Part shown: positions 1 to 11,065 of the stretch, piece after piece
Layout: each line of letters opens with the position of its first letter
How positions within the stretch are numbered: the stretch's first letter is position 1
Source: Caldanaerobacter subterraneus
GTDB lineage: Bacteria > Bacillota > Thermoanaerobacteria > Thermoanaerobacterales > Thermoanaerobacteraceae
Assembly (NCBI RefSeq): GCF_004345675.1
Contig: NZ_SLWU01000004.1
Coordinates: 1-64,000 of the forward strand
DNA: 64,000 bases
Direction of reading: 5' to 3'
Made by a program: the position numbers and the translations under genes
Notes under the pieces: model-generated
The model's input: the letters and a program-made list of their open reading frames with translations, nothing else
Databases searched by the model: none
What the model was told of the DNA's origin: nothing

Positions 1-438
1 GAAAGGGTAGCGGTAAGTAAGGCGAGACTTTTTAGGAGCAGGTTTACCAGGAGCCCATTGATGTTTACACACTTTACACTGTAGTTTTTGAAAGCCGTCA
101 GGGTCTTTACCAAAACTGTACAAATAATCAGGAGGGGCACTGCAAACAGGGCACTTATCAACATCAACACAAAGGGGTTTAATACGTCTAACATGAGAGA
201 TAGGCTTACCTTGAGCTTCAGCTTCGGCAAGGATTTTCTTGTAATCTTTTTTCTCAACAACTTTTTCAACAAGTGGCAAAGGATCCTCTAAAGGTGACAA
301 AACTTTGTAGCCTGAAGGTTGGAGGTCAACAGGCGGCTGAATATCTACTTTAAAGTGTTTGAGAGCGAATAGAGAAATTTTAAGCAAAAAATTTAATAAA
401 TGAGTAAGAAGGAAAACGGGTAGTAGTTGTCGAAACAT
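1..438 (-). CDS. IS transposase, N-terminal part (cut by window edge)
   Basis: The minus strand is open from an ATG at 438 to the window edge (146 codons, no stop). It begins MFRQLLPVFLL, has a hydrophobic N-terminal stretch, and then a zinc-ribbon-like pair of CxxC motifs (CPVC near residue 95 and CKVC near residue 123) followed by a basic segment. Transposases of several insertion sequences begin with such a zinc ribbon and carry the DDE catalytic domain further on, which here would lie outside the window. I identify it as a probable DDE transposase from this architecture and from the repeat-rich, gene-poor flank; I cannot name the IS family. The leader upstream of the start (440-520) contains interlocked inverted repeats, described separately. 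Confidence 0.6.
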   Translation of the reverse strand, partial: MFRQLLPVFLLTHLLNFLLKISLFALKHFKVDIQPPVDLQPSGYKVLSPLEDPLPLVEKVVEKKDYKKILAEAEAQGKPISHVRRIKPLCVDVDKCPVCSAPPDYLYSFGKDPDGFQKLQCKVCKHQWAPGKPAPKKSRLTYRYPF

Positions 439-519
439 AAATTAGGATTCCCTCCTTTGGGTTGATGGTGTTTGTTTTTGCTACAACTACTACCTACGAC
501 ACCAAGGGGAGGGAATCCT
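419..519 (-). repeat. Two interlocked inverted repeats at the transposase start
   Basis: Two perfect 12-bp inverted repeats interleave. Arm A (419-430) pairs with A' (483-494), and arm B (444-455) pairs with B' (508-519); B/B' extends with G-U pairs to about 17 bp. The order A-B-A'-B' is that of a pseudoknot. In the minus-strand transcript, arm A lies inside the first codons of the transposase, so folding would involve the start region. B' probably also marks the outer end of the element. Confidence 0.6.
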
Positions 520-594
520 CCTTTTTCTCGAAAAAAATTTTTATTCCAATGTTTTGGAGACTATAGATACGCGAATTTAAGGCTTTAATTTGAC

Positions 595-600
595 GTTACA
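595..600 (+). promoter_or_regulatory. GTTACA motif upstream of the AcoR-type activator gene
   Basis: GACGTTACA ends at 600, 20 bases before the activator start. The same core GTTACA occurs at 2607-2612 (in AACGTTACA) and 2626-2631, which are 75 to 100 bases upstream of the predicted sigma-54 promoter of the dehydrogenase genes. This is a candidate activator binding motif, an inference from recurrence only. Confidence 0.3.
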
Positions 601-620
601 TGGTACGGGGGGAGAGGTGA

Positions 621-2645
621 ATGAAAGAAAATTTTTATGGAGTTTATGAAGAAGTGTGGCATCAATGGAACGATTTTCAAAACACCATGACTATCTCAAA
701 ACAAATCGTTAGATCGGAAATACTTAAATCTTGGGAAAGGTGCAAAATTGCAGGCGTCGATCCGTACCAGGAACAAGGACAAGAAATTATCGAGGGTTCT
801 GCTTTAAAAGAAGCCAGAGAAAGACAAGAAGAACTAATTCAAGCTGCTAGGCCGGTTATGGAAAAGCTTTTATCGCTGTCTAGTGACTATGGTTTCCTCG
901 CAGTTTTAGTAGGAGAGGACGGTTATATATTAGAAACATTAGGGAATAACAAGGAAACTATAGACCTAGCTCGAAAAACCAATTTCATTCCTGGCGCATG
1001 CTGGCGAGAAGATAAAGTGGGCACTAACGGGATAGGAACCGCAATGGTTATAGGACAAGCCCTTGATGTAACTGGGGCTGAGCACTTCTGCCGTGGACTT
1101 CACTCTTGGACATGTGCTAGTTCTCCAATTTTTAGTCCGGAAGGAAAACTTATTGGAGTTATTGACCTTTCGGGACCCTGGTACCGAGAAAATAAACTGG
1201 CATTAGCTACTATAGTATCTTCTGCAATTGCGATTGAAAACAATTTGAAGCAGAGTAAAGCCTTTAAAGAAACTTTAACTTACAGACAACTCTCAGAATA
1301 CTTTTTAGAAAGCAACCCTGATCCCTTATTAGTGATGGATAATACAGGAAGATTAGTCAAGGTTAATTATGCATCTGAGAAAGTTTTGGGATGGAAAAAA
1401 GAAGATTTAATAGGACGAAAAGCTGATGAAATATTTGACAATTCGCAGGAAATCCTATTCCTCATAAAAGCGCGGCAGAGTGTAAAAAACAAGGAAATAT
1501 TAGTGCAAAGTAGAAAAGGTATCTTGCGGTGTAGCGCAGATGTTTCACCTATAAGTGGTTATTACAATGAAAATGTAGCGGCTCTAATAGCTCTAAAAAT
1601 GCATGAAGGTAGTCAATTTTATATAAGCTCTCCTCCAGCCTTAAAAGGATTCGAAGTAATATTAGGGAATCATCCCTGTTTGCGTGAAAGCATACGATTA
1701 GCCCAAATTGCAGCAAAGAGCGATGCACCAGTCCTCATTTTAGGAGAGACAGGGACAGGGAAAGACCTTTTTGCAAGAGCCATTCATGAGGCTAGTGGTA
1801 GAAAAGGACCTTTTGTGGCGATAAATTGCGGTGCTTTGCCGCGAGAATTAATTGGAAGTGAGCTTTTCGGCTATGTAGGTGGAGCTTTTACCGGTGCACG
1901 GCCAGAGGGCAAGCCAGGTAAATTTGAACAAGCACAAGGAGGTACTTTATTTTTAGACGAAATAGGCGATATGCCTATGGATATACAGGTTTACCTTTTA
2001 CGAGTGTTGGAAGAAAAAAAGGTAGTTCGAATAGGCGGACATAAGGAGATACCGTTAGATGTTCGAATTATTGCTGCGACCAATTCGGATTTAACGAAGT
2101 TAGTAAAAGAGAAAAAATTCCGAGAGGATTTGTATTTTCGCCTGAGAGTTCTCACTATTCATTTATGCCCGTTACGAGAACGCAAAAGTGATATACCTCT
2201 TCTTTTTCAACATTTTGTTAATAAATTTTCACAAAAATTGGGTAAAACTATTACCAATATTGATCCATCAGTTTGGTCTTTATTAAATAATTACGACTGG
2301 CCAGGAAACATTAGGGAATTACGAAATGTGGCAGAATGGGCAGTGAATATAGCAGAGGATAATACAATTTCTGCTAGTCATTTGCCGTCTTACTTATCTG
2401 GTTCTCAAACTATCCGCGAGGACAGTAATAGCTTTTCTTCTACCTCTCTTGTTGAACTGGAAAAGCAGGAGATTAGTCGACTTCTCGAACATTATGGAGG
2501 TAATATAACTAAAGTTGCTAAAGCCTTAGGCATAGCACGGAACACCTTGTATAGGAAGCTTTATAAATATGGACTAAAGACTCGTTATAGTGTTCCAAAA
2601 TCTAACGTTACAAAAAGAGACATAAGTTACAAAGAAGCAAATTAA
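621..2645 (+). CDS. acoR: Sigma-54-dependent activator, AcoR type (GAF-PAS-AAA+-Fis)
   Basis: This 674-residue protein is an enhancer-binding activator that uses ATP to open sigma-54 promoters. Order of domains: GAF-like sensor region (about 60-220), PAS (about 225-330), AAA+ domain with Walker A GETGTGKD near residue 375, the sigma-54-contacting GAFTGA loop near 420, Walker B GGTLFLDE and an arginine-finger region, then a Fis-type helix-turn-helix near 625-655 (NITKVAKALGIARNTLYRKL). The ATG at 621 follows GGGGGGAGAGGTGA. It lies directly upstream of the E1alpha/E1beta/E2 genes, the arrangement known for AcoR and acetoin dehydrogenase operons, so it probably senses the substrate of that complex and activates the promoter at 2706. 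The substrate assignment (acetoin or a related compound) rests on context. Confidence 0.85.
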   Translation: MKENFYGVYEEVWHQWNDFQNTMTISKQIVRSEILKSWERCKIAGVDPYQEQGQEIIEGSALKEARERQEELIQAARPVMEKLLSLSSDYGFLAVLVGEDGYILETLGNNKETIDLARKTNFIPGACWREDKVGTNGIGTAMVIGQALDVTGAEHFCRGLHSWTCASSPIFSPEGKLIGVIDLSGPWYRENKLALATIVSSAIAIENNLKQSKAFKETLTYRQLSEYFLESNPDPLLVMDNTGRLVKVNYASEKVLGWKKEDLIGRKADEIFDNSQEILFLIKARQSVKNKEILVQSRKGILRCSADVSPISGYYNENVAALIALKMHEGSQFYISSPPALKGFEVILGNHPCLRESIRLAQIAAKSDAPVLILGETGTGKDLFARAIHEASGRKGPFVAINCGALPRELIGSELFGYVGGAFTGARPEGKPGKFEQAQGGTLFLDEIGDMPMDIQVYLLRVLEEKKVVRIGGHKEIPLDVRIIAATNSDLTKLVKEKKFREDLYFRLRVLTIHLCPLRERKSDIPLLFQHFVNKFSQKLGKTITNIDPSVWSLLNNYDWPGNIRELRNVAEWAVNIAEDNTISASHLPSYLSGSQTIREDSNSFSSTSLVELEKQEISRLLEHYGGNITKVAKALGIARNTLYRKLYKYGLKTRYSVPKSNVTKRDISYKEAN

Positions 2646-2680
2646 GATTTCATAATTTCTCGTAAAAATCAAGAGTTAAA

Positions 2681-2718
2681 TATGCCAGCACTCAATAATG
2701 GGTGCTGGCATATTTTTT
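2681..2718 (+). terminator. Intrinsic terminator of acoR
   Basis: A perfect 10-bp stem (ATGCCAGCAC at 2682-2691 with GTGCTGGCAT at 2702-2711) with a 10-base loop is followed by ATTTTTT. It lies 36 bases after the acoR stop. Its 3' arm overlaps the sigma-54 promoter at 2706-2721. Confidence 0.75.
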
Positions 2719-2721
2719 GCA
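2706..2721 (+). promoter_or_regulatory. Sigma-54 (-24/-12) promoter of the acoABC genes
   Basis: TGGCATATTTTTTGCA matches the -24/-12 consensus TGGCACGNNNNTTGCW with GG and GC exactly ten bases apart. The activator gene upstream carries GAFTGA, so a sigma-54 promoter is expected here. A sigma-A-like alternative, TTGACA at 2801-2806 with TATATT at 2823-2828 (16-base spacer), lies closer to the gene. I favour sigma-54 as the regulated promoter but cannot exclude both. Confidence 0.65.
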
Positions 2722-2871
2722 AGAATATATTTAATGCAAAATGCAAAATCTAAAAGGGGGGATGTAACAAAAACAAAAAATTAAAACATATTCACCTTCT
2801 TTGACATTATAAAGCAAGGTAATATATTGCAAAAAATTGAAAAAATTATAAATAGATAGGAGTGAAGAGGT

Positions 2872-3861
2872 ATGAACATTCCTAAAGAAACTCTTATGCG
2901 TATGTATCTTGAGATGGTTACAATTCGATTATATGAGGAAACTATGGCTGAAGCCTATCAGGAGGGGAAATACCCAGTATTCAACATTGCATCAGGCCCA
3001 GTCCCTGGCGAGATGCATTTAGCTGCAGGACAGGAGCCTGTAGCTGTAGGGGTATGCATGCACCTTAAAAAGGAGGATGCTGTAGTAGGTACTCACCGGC
3101 CTCACCACTTTGCTATTGCAAAAGGAGTAGATCTCAAACGCATGACAGCAGAAATATTTGGTAAAGTTACCGGTTTAGGCCGCGGCAAAGGTGGTCACAT
3201 GCACCTCTTTGACCCTGATGTACACTTCAGCTGCAGCGGCATCGTTGGTGCTAGCATTCCACAAGCAGTAGGAGCAGCCCTAGCTTTCAAAATGCGCAAA
3301 GAAAAGCGAGTAGCTGTGGCCTTTTTTGGTGACGGTGCTGCAAATCAGGGTACTTTTCATGAGGGACTTAACTTAGCTGCAATCTGGAAGCTACCGGTGG
3401 TGTTTGTATGTGAGGACAATAGTTGGGCAATTTCTGTACCAAAAGAAAAGTCTACAGCTATCAGTCAAAATGCTGACCGTGCAGTTGCGTATGGTATACC
3501 TGGAGTATACGTGGGAGAGAACGATGTCTTAGCTGTTTACGAAGCTGCTGGCGAAGCAATAGAGAGAGCACGTCAGGGAGGAGGACCAACTATTATTGAA
3601 GTTAAAACAGATCGTTTCTTTGGACATTTCCAGGGTGATCCGGAAGTATATAGACCTAAGGACGAAGTTCAGCGCCTAAAGCAAAATGATCCAATTAAGC
3701 GGTTCAGGAAATACCTTATTGAAAATGACATAGCCACAGAAAATGAACTTAAACAATTAGACGATGAGGCACGAAAACGTGTTGAGGAGGCTTTCTTGTT
3801 TGCTCGGGAGTCACCCTATCCAGCGCCGGAAGAAGCCCTACTTCACGTGTTTGTAGAATAG
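2872..3861 (+). CDS. acoA: TPP-dependent dehydrogenase E1 alpha subunit
   Basis: The 329-residue protein is the alpha subunit of a thiamine-diphosphate-dependent E1 of the acetoin/2-oxoacid dehydrogenase family. The TPP-binding motif is visible as GDGAANQGTFHEG followed by the terminal CEDN, and the family segments THRPHHFAIAKG and GKGGHMHLF are present. Length agrees with AcoA-type subunits (about 320-340). The ATG follows ATAGGAGTGAAGAGGT. It is first in a run of three co-directional genes with 44- and 34-base gaps, after an AcoR-type activator. Pyruvate dehydrogenase E1alpha is the nearest alternative, but the activator and the absence of other pyruvate dehydrogenase genes favour acetoin cleavage or a related reaction. 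Confidence 0.82.
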   Translation: MNIPKETLMRMYLEMVTIRLYEETMAEAYQEGKYPVFNIASGPVPGEMHLAAGQEPVAVGVCMHLKKEDAVVGTHRPHHFAIAKGVDLKRMTAEIFGKVTGLGRGKGGHMHLFDPDVHFSCSGIVGASIPQAVGAALAFKMRKEKRVAVAFFGDGAANQGTFHEGLNLAAIWKLPVVFVCEDNSWAISVPKEKSTAISQNADRAVAYGIPGVYVGENDVLAVYEAAGEAIERARQGGGPTIIEVKTDRFFGHFQGDPEVYRPKDEVQRLKQNDPIKRFRKYLIENDIATENELKQLDDEARKRVEEAFLFARESPYPAPEEALLHVFVE

Positions 3862-3905
3862 TGAATTACGGTCTAGTTGAATAATATTTAAAGGAGGAGA
3901 AAATT

Positions 3906-4925
3906 ATGTCTGCGATAACTTCGCGAAAGCTTACTATGGCAAAAGCAATTGCTGAAGCTATTAGTTTGGAAATGGAAAGAGATCCGAGAGTTTTTGTCAT
4001 GGGTGAGGACGTAGGCGTATATGGAGGCATATTTGGTGCCACAGCTGGGTTGTATGAAAAATTTGGACCAGAAAGAGTTATCGATACACCTATTTCCGAA
4101 GCAGGTTTTATAGGTGCTGCTTTAGGAGCTGCTATGGAAGGTATGCGTCCCATAGTAGAATTAATGTTTGTAGATTTCTTTGGCGTGGCTATGGATCAAA
4201 TTTATAATCACATTGCTAAAAACACTTACTTTTCAGGAGGAAATATTCGAGTACCTTTGGTACTCATGACGGCGGTTGGCGGTGGTTACAATGATGCGGG
4301 ACAGCATTCACAGTGTCTTTGGGGGACTTTTGCTCATCTGCCTGGTCTTAAAGTAGTTGTACCTTCTACTCCTTATGACGCCAAAGGTTTGATGATTTCA
4401 GCCATACGGGATGACAATCCTGTTATATACATGTTCCACAAGGGGTTACTTGGTCTGGGATGGATGACCCTTATTAAGGACAGCACTGGCCCTGTCCCTG
4501 AGGAGCCTTATACAATCCCGTTTGGTAAAGCAGAGGTAAAACGGGAAGGAAAAGATGTTTCAATAATCAGCGTGGCTATGGGTGTCTATCAAGCATTAGA
4601 GGCGGCCAAAGAACTGGAAAAAGAAGGTATAAGTGTTGAGGTTCTGGACCTCAGGACATTGGTGCCGTTAGACCGCGAAGCCATAATAAATACTGTAAAG
4701 AAGACCCACAGAGTATTGGTGGTGGATGAAGACTACCTGAGCTATGGTATGAGCGGAGAAGTTGCTGCAACTGTAGTTGAGCATGCTTTTGACTACTTGG
4801 AAGCGCCTGTAAAAAGATTGGCGGTTCCAGACGTGCCTATCCCATATTCTCGTCCTTTGGAACAGTTTGTATTACCTTCAAGTTCTAAAATTGTGAATGC
4901 AGTTAAGGAATTGCTCAGGTCATAA
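3906..4925 (+). CDS. acoB: TPP-dependent dehydrogenase E1 beta subunit
   Basis: The protein (339 residues) is the E1 beta subunit, which forms an alpha2beta2 heterotetramer with the previous product and contributes to the TPP site. Family features visible are ITSRKLTMAKAIAEA at the N-terminus, MGEDVGVYGG near residue 35, FGPERVIDTPISEAGFIG near 60, and the C-terminal transketolase domain with EVLDLRTLVPLD. The ATG follows AAGGAGGAG at a normal distance. It shares the transcript with acoA and acoC. Confidence 0.85.
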   Translation: MSAITSRKLTMAKAIAEAISLEMERDPRVFVMGEDVGVYGGIFGATAGLYEKFGPERVIDTPISEAGFIGAALGAAMEGMRPIVELMFVDFFGVAMDQIYNHIAKNTYFSGGNIRVPLVLMTAVGGGYNDAGQHSQCLWGTFAHLPGLKVVVPSTPYDAKGLMISAIRDDNPVIYMFHKGLLGLGWMTLIKDSTGPVPEEPYTIPFGKAEVKREGKDVSIISVAMGVYQALEAAKELEKEGISVEVLDLRTLVPLDREAIINTVKKTHRVLVVDEDYLSYGMSGEVAATVVEHAFDYLEAPVKRLAVPDVPIPYSRPLEQFVLPSSSKIVNAVKELLRS

Positions 4926-4959
4926 TAATGAGATTTCAAAGCAGGAGGACTGATATCTT

Positions 4960-6159
4960 ATGCCATACGAATTTCGCATGCCTAACGTAGTATCAAATGG
5001 AATAGAAGGGTTTGTGGTGAATTGGTTCAAGGATGAAGGACAGCCAGTACAAGCAGGTGAATTGCTGTTGGAAGTACAATTTGAAAAAGCGGCTATTGAA
5101 CTCCAGGCTCCAGTAAGCGGCATACTGACAAAAATCCTATGTCCCCAAGGTCATGTAGTCAAGGTTGGGCAACCGCTCTGTTTGATCGAAGAAAAATCCA
5201 CAGAAGTGGCTGGAGGTAGTGGATCTGCGGTACCTCCGGTCCATGCGCCAGAGGAAACGCCCCACTTCCACGGCGAAACGGAGCGAACAACCCAGAGTAC
5301 TCCAGTGGATTCCCAAGTCCATAGTAGCAACACGGGCGATGTAAGAGCCACTCCTGCAGCCCGTAAACTCGCCCGCGAATTGGGAATTCCTCTAGAGGCA
5401 GTGCCGGGTACTGGTCCGGGTGGTCGAATTACTGAGGAAGATGTTAAGAATTTTGCTCAGCGTTCTGAGAAGACAAATTTAACAGCAAGAAGAATACCAC
5501 TCACTCCTACCCAGCGTTTAGTCGGATCAAGGATGTTACAGAGTCTTCGAGAAACTGCACAGTATACATTAGGGCGGGAAGTAGATGTAAGCGCGTTAAT
5601 CAAAATCCGCATGGAGCTTAGACAAAAAGGTTCACCTGCTAACATAACGGATCTTATACATAAAGCAGTGGTTCAGGCGATTTTAGAAAATCCTGTAATG
5701 CAGGCCGTTATTGATGGAGATGATATGGTAGTGCCTGCAGAAGTCCACTTGGGATTTGCTGTTGCCCGTGGTGATGAACTTCTAGTACCTGTAATCAAAA
5801 ATGCTCATAGACTTAACCTTAATGAAATGGCTGTTGAAAGACGCCGACTTACTGATGCAGTTCTACAAGGTATTATAAAGCCAGAAGAGCTACAAGGGGG
5901 TACCTTTACAGTTACAAATCTGGGTACTTATGGTGTTGACTTCTTTACCCCTGTGCTATATCCAAAACAATCTGCAATTCTCGGTATTGGAAGAATAGTG
6001 GAACGACCAGTCCTTGAGAATGGAAACATCCGCTCCGCGCAATTTATGACTCTTAGCCTTACTGTAGATCATCAGGTAATAAACGGTGCCCCTGCTGCTA
6101 GATTCTTAAATCGACTGGCAGAACTTCTTTCTCAACCGGAAGTGCTCTTGGAGTTGTAA
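4960..6159 (+). CDS. acoC: Dihydrolipoamide acyltransferase (E2) of the complex
   Basis: The E2 core protein has 399 residues. Order: one lipoyl domain (about 1-75) with the modified lysine in QFEKAAIE, a linker, a peripheral subunit-binding domain (about 130-165, ATPAARKLARELGIPLEAV), and a CoA-acyltransferase domain. The catalytic motif reads DHQVINGAPAARF: the histidine is present, but the usual DG is NG, so asparagine replaces the conserved aspartate. ATG after AGGAGG. No dihydrolipoamide dehydrogenase (E3) gene follows; the gene is closed by a terminator at 6164. E3 must come from elsewhere. Confidence 0.85.
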   Translation: MPYEFRMPNVVSNGIEGFVVNWFKDEGQPVQAGELLLEVQFEKAAIELQAPVSGILTKILCPQGHVVKVGQPLCLIEEKSTEVAGGSGSAVPPVHAPEETPHFHGETERTTQSTPVDSQVHSSNTGDVRATPAARKLARELGIPLEAVPGTGPGGRITEEDVKNFAQRSEKTNLTARRIPLTPTQRLVGSRMLQSLRETAQYTLGREVDVSALIKIRMELRQKGSPANITDLIHKAVVQAILENPVMQAVIDGDDMVVPAEVHLGFAVARGDELLVPVIKNAHRLNLNEMAVERRRLTDAVLQGIIKPEELQGGTFTVTNLGTYGVDFFTPVLYPKQSAILGIGRIVERPVLENGNIRSAQFMTLSLTVDHQVINGAPAARFLNRLAELLSQPEVLLEL

Positions 6160-6163
6160 TAGC

Positions 6164-6195
6164 AAAAGGGCAGTGCATGTGCGCTGCCCTTTTAG
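6164..6195 (+). terminator. Terminator after acoC
   Basis: AAAAGGGCAG (6164-6173) pairs perfectly with CTGCCCTTTT (6184-6193) just after the acoC stop, closing the operon. Confidence 0.75.
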
Positions 6196-6199
6196 AGTA

Positions 6200-6458
6200 C
6201 ATAAAAAAAGACAAGTTGTAGAAGAAGGTGAGCATGTAAAGGTAATATTATCCAGTAGAGAAATTCTTTTGTTGCCATCGGGAGGATAAAGATAGCGCCG
6301 AAACGATTAAATTGGTTGTTTGTCTGCTTTTAAAACTTATTAGAAAAAAGGGTGGAACAGTATAAAGCTTTTATTTAGTAGATGGAAGCAACAAAATTTT
6401 AAAAGCGTTTGCTGAACAGGAAATAAATGAGCAGGCAAAAGATAAATTCATAAATAAA
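6200..6458. other. Gene-free stretch between acoC and the NfnB-like gene
   Basis: About 260 bases with stops in all frames and no convincing gene. I see no clear homologous remnant, promoter or RNA structure in it. Confidence 0.5.
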
Positions 6459-6511
6459 AGAGACGATAGCTGGATGTATATCCTTCCACAGCACCGACTG
6501 CTATCGCCTCT
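6459..6511 (-). terminator. Terminator of the NfnB/GltA-like gene
   Basis: On the minus strand AGAGGCGATAGC (6500-6511) pairs with GCTATCGTCTCT (6459-6470; one G-U) and is followed by a T-rich run (CTTTTATTTATG), about 20 bases after the stop at 6531. Confidence 0.7.
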
Positions 6512-6530
6512 TTAGTTTACCGAAAAATGT

Positions 6531-9066
<2,536 letters not shown>

Positions 9067-9120
9067 CCCATAGCCAAAGGCTATTCTGATACAAAGTGCC
9101 AAAAGGTTCAACAATTTAAA

Positions 9121-9158
9121 AAAACCCCACTTTTAGCCAATACAAAAAGTGGGGTTTT
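9121..9158 (+). terminator. Terminator after the alcohol dehydrogenase
   Basis: A perfect 14-bp inverted repeat, AAAACCCCACTTTT (9121-9134) with AAAAGTGGGGTTTT (9145-9158). Because it begins with A and ends with T runs, it can act in both directions. Confidence 0.8.
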
Positions 9159-9337
9159 CATCTTTATGTATTTAATTATTGCAAAAAACACAAAAGTAAA
9201 GATTTTATAATTGGATATGAGGGTGTGTCAAAGGAGTAATGATTAAGGTTGCCGATAAATATTTCACTTCTGTGACGCGCCGGAGGTGGCGAGGATTTAG
9301 AAGCTATAAAAAATAGTAAATGGGAGGAGGATTGATT

Positions 9338-11065
9338 TTGGATGTAATCAGTGTATCTAAGGCAAACTGCAAAAATTGCTACCGGTGCGTTAGGCATTGT
9401 CCTGTCAAAGCTATAAAAGTAGTCGGCGGTCAGGCGGAAGTTGTGGATAGCTTATGTATATACTGTGGAAGGTGTGTCATCGAATGCCCCCAGAATGCCA
9501 AGAAAATACGGAACGACCTACATGCAGTAAAAGAATTCATAAATGCCGGTGAAAAGGTTGTAGCCTCCATAGCTCCTTCTTACCCTGCTGTCTTTGACGT
9601 AACTTCTCCTCAGGAGATGTTTTCCATACTGAAGGCCCTAGGGTTTTATGGAGCTGAGGAAACAGCGGTGGGAGCTGAAATGGTATCTATGGAGTACCAG
9701 CATTTGATCAAAAAGGGGCATAAGGGTCCCCTCATAACCACGGCTTGCCCGGTTGTAAAAAATCTGGTAGAGAAATATTATCCAGGACTTATAAGGAATC
9801 TAGCTCCGGTGGTTTCCCCGATGGTTGCTCATGCAAGGTCATTGAAGCAAAGATATGGGTTGGACATTAAAGTTGTTTTTATAGGTCCCTGCATTGCCAA
9901 AAAAGCTGAAGCCCTAGATAGAAGCGTTTTAGGGGATGTAGATGCAGTACTAACTTTTCAAGAATTGGCCGATTGGATAGATGAGAAAGCCTCCGCGGTA
10001 GCTGGAGTAGACTTTGGAGAGCGAGAAAATGTATTAGAACCTTTTATTGCCAGGAGTTATCCCTTGCCAGGGGGGCTTTTAAAGACTTCTTCAATGGAGG
10101 GTGACCTTTTGTCTCGAGAGGTCGTAGTCGTGGACGGTATAGAAAACTGTATGGAGCTTTTAGATGCCCTGGAGATGGGAAACGTAAGTGGTCGCATATT
10201 TGAGATGATGGCCTGTAGGGGTGGCTGTATCAATGGGCCCTCGATGCCGTGTGACAGTTCCCTTTATGAAAGAAGGGAAAGGTTGCTTTCATTTATAGAA
10301 AATAATCAACAGCAGCAGGGATATGAGAATATAAAGGCTTCTGCGGCGGGTATTGACCTCAGGAGGTCTTTCGAGCCGAAGGCTTTTAAAGCGCCTAGGC
10401 CAACCGAATCAGAGATAAGAGAAATACTGGCTTCAATAGGCAAAACGACTCCAGAAAAGGAACTGAACTGCGGGGCATGCGGATATCCTTCCTGCCGCAA
10501 AAAAGCCGAGGCTGTCTACCATGGAATGGCGGAGCCGGACATGTGCATCCCCTACATGAGGTCCAGGGCCGAATCTTTGGCCAACCTGATCATAGACCAC
10601 ACCCCGAACGGCATCATTTTGGTAGACAGTAATTTGAATATAAAGGAAATAAACAGAGCGGCGGAAAAAATGTTCGGTGTTGAAAAGGAACAGGTCCAGG
10701 GGAAGCCCCTTTTCACTGTCATCGACGACAGGGATTTTGCCTGGGTACTGGCCAATAAAACTAACCTCCAGGATAAAAAGGTGAACTATCCCCGGAATTC
10801 TTTAACTACCCTCCAGACTATGTGCTATATCGAGGAAGAGGACATGGTACTGGCGATTATTCAGGATATTACCGAACAGGAAAAGCAGAGGATGGAACTG
10901 GAAAGGGTTAGGGAGGAGACCCTGGAGAAGGCCCAGGAAGTAATAAACAGGCAGATGCGCGTCGCCCAAGAAATAGCGGGACTGCTGGGAGAGACGACGG
11001 CGGAGAGCAAGATGCTGCTCCTTAAGCTTATAGAACTGGTTAAAGGCAGGGAAGAAGAAAAGTGA
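9338..11065 (+). CDS. Sensory [FeFe]-hydrogenase-like protein with PAS domain
   Basis: The protein has 575 residues from TTG at 9338, eight bases after GGGAGGAGG. Order: two 4Fe-4S ferredoxin motifs (cysteines in KANCKNCYRC and LCIYCGRC), the H-cluster domain with the cysteine signatures TACP (near 138), GPCIAKK (near 185) and MACRGGC (near 292), a further Fe-S motif CGACGYPSC near 378, then a PAS domain (about 410-510) and a coiled C-terminus. The L1 motif is TACP instead of TSCCP as in catalytic enzymes. Hydrogenases of this layout are grouped as putative H2 sensors. The next gene, overlapping by the GTGA start/stop, is a phosphatase, suggesting signal output. Base composition here is clearly GC-richer than in neighbouring genes. 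Confidence 0.85.
   Translation: MDVISVSKANCKNCYRCVRHCPVKAIKVVGGQAEVVDSLCIYCGRCVIECPQNAKKIRNDLHAVKEFINAGEKVVASIAPSYPAVFDVTSPQEMFSILKALGFYGAEETAVGAEMVSMEYQHLIKKGHKGPLITTACPVVKNLVEKYYPGLIRNLAPVVSPMVAHARSLKQRYGLDIKVVFIGPCIAKKAEALDRSVLGDVDAVLTFQELADWIDEKASAVAGVDFGERENVLEPFIARSYPLPGGLLKTSSMEGDLLSREVVVVDGIENCMELLDALEMGNVSGRIFEMMACRGGCINGPSMPCDSSLYERRERLLSFIENNQQQQGYENIKASAAGIDLRRSFEPKAFKAPRPTESEIREILASIGKTTPEKELNCGACGYPSCRKKAEAVYHGMAEPDMCIPYMRSRAESLANLIIDHTPNGIILVDSNLNIKEINRAAEKMFGVEKEQVQGKPLFTVIDDRDFAWVLANKTNLQDKKVNYPRNSLTTLQTMCYIEEEDMVLAIIQDITEQEKQRMELERVREETLEKAQEVINRQMRVAQEIAGLLGETTAESKMLLLKLIELVKGREEEK

Noticed and set aside
88-291. Plus-strand open frame of 67 codons
   Set aside because: It is antisense to the transposase, without ribosome site or family features.
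2817-2830. Second sigma-54-like sequence GGTAATATATTGC before acoA
   Set aside because: GG and GC are nine bases apart; sigma-54 requires ten, as found at 2706-2721.
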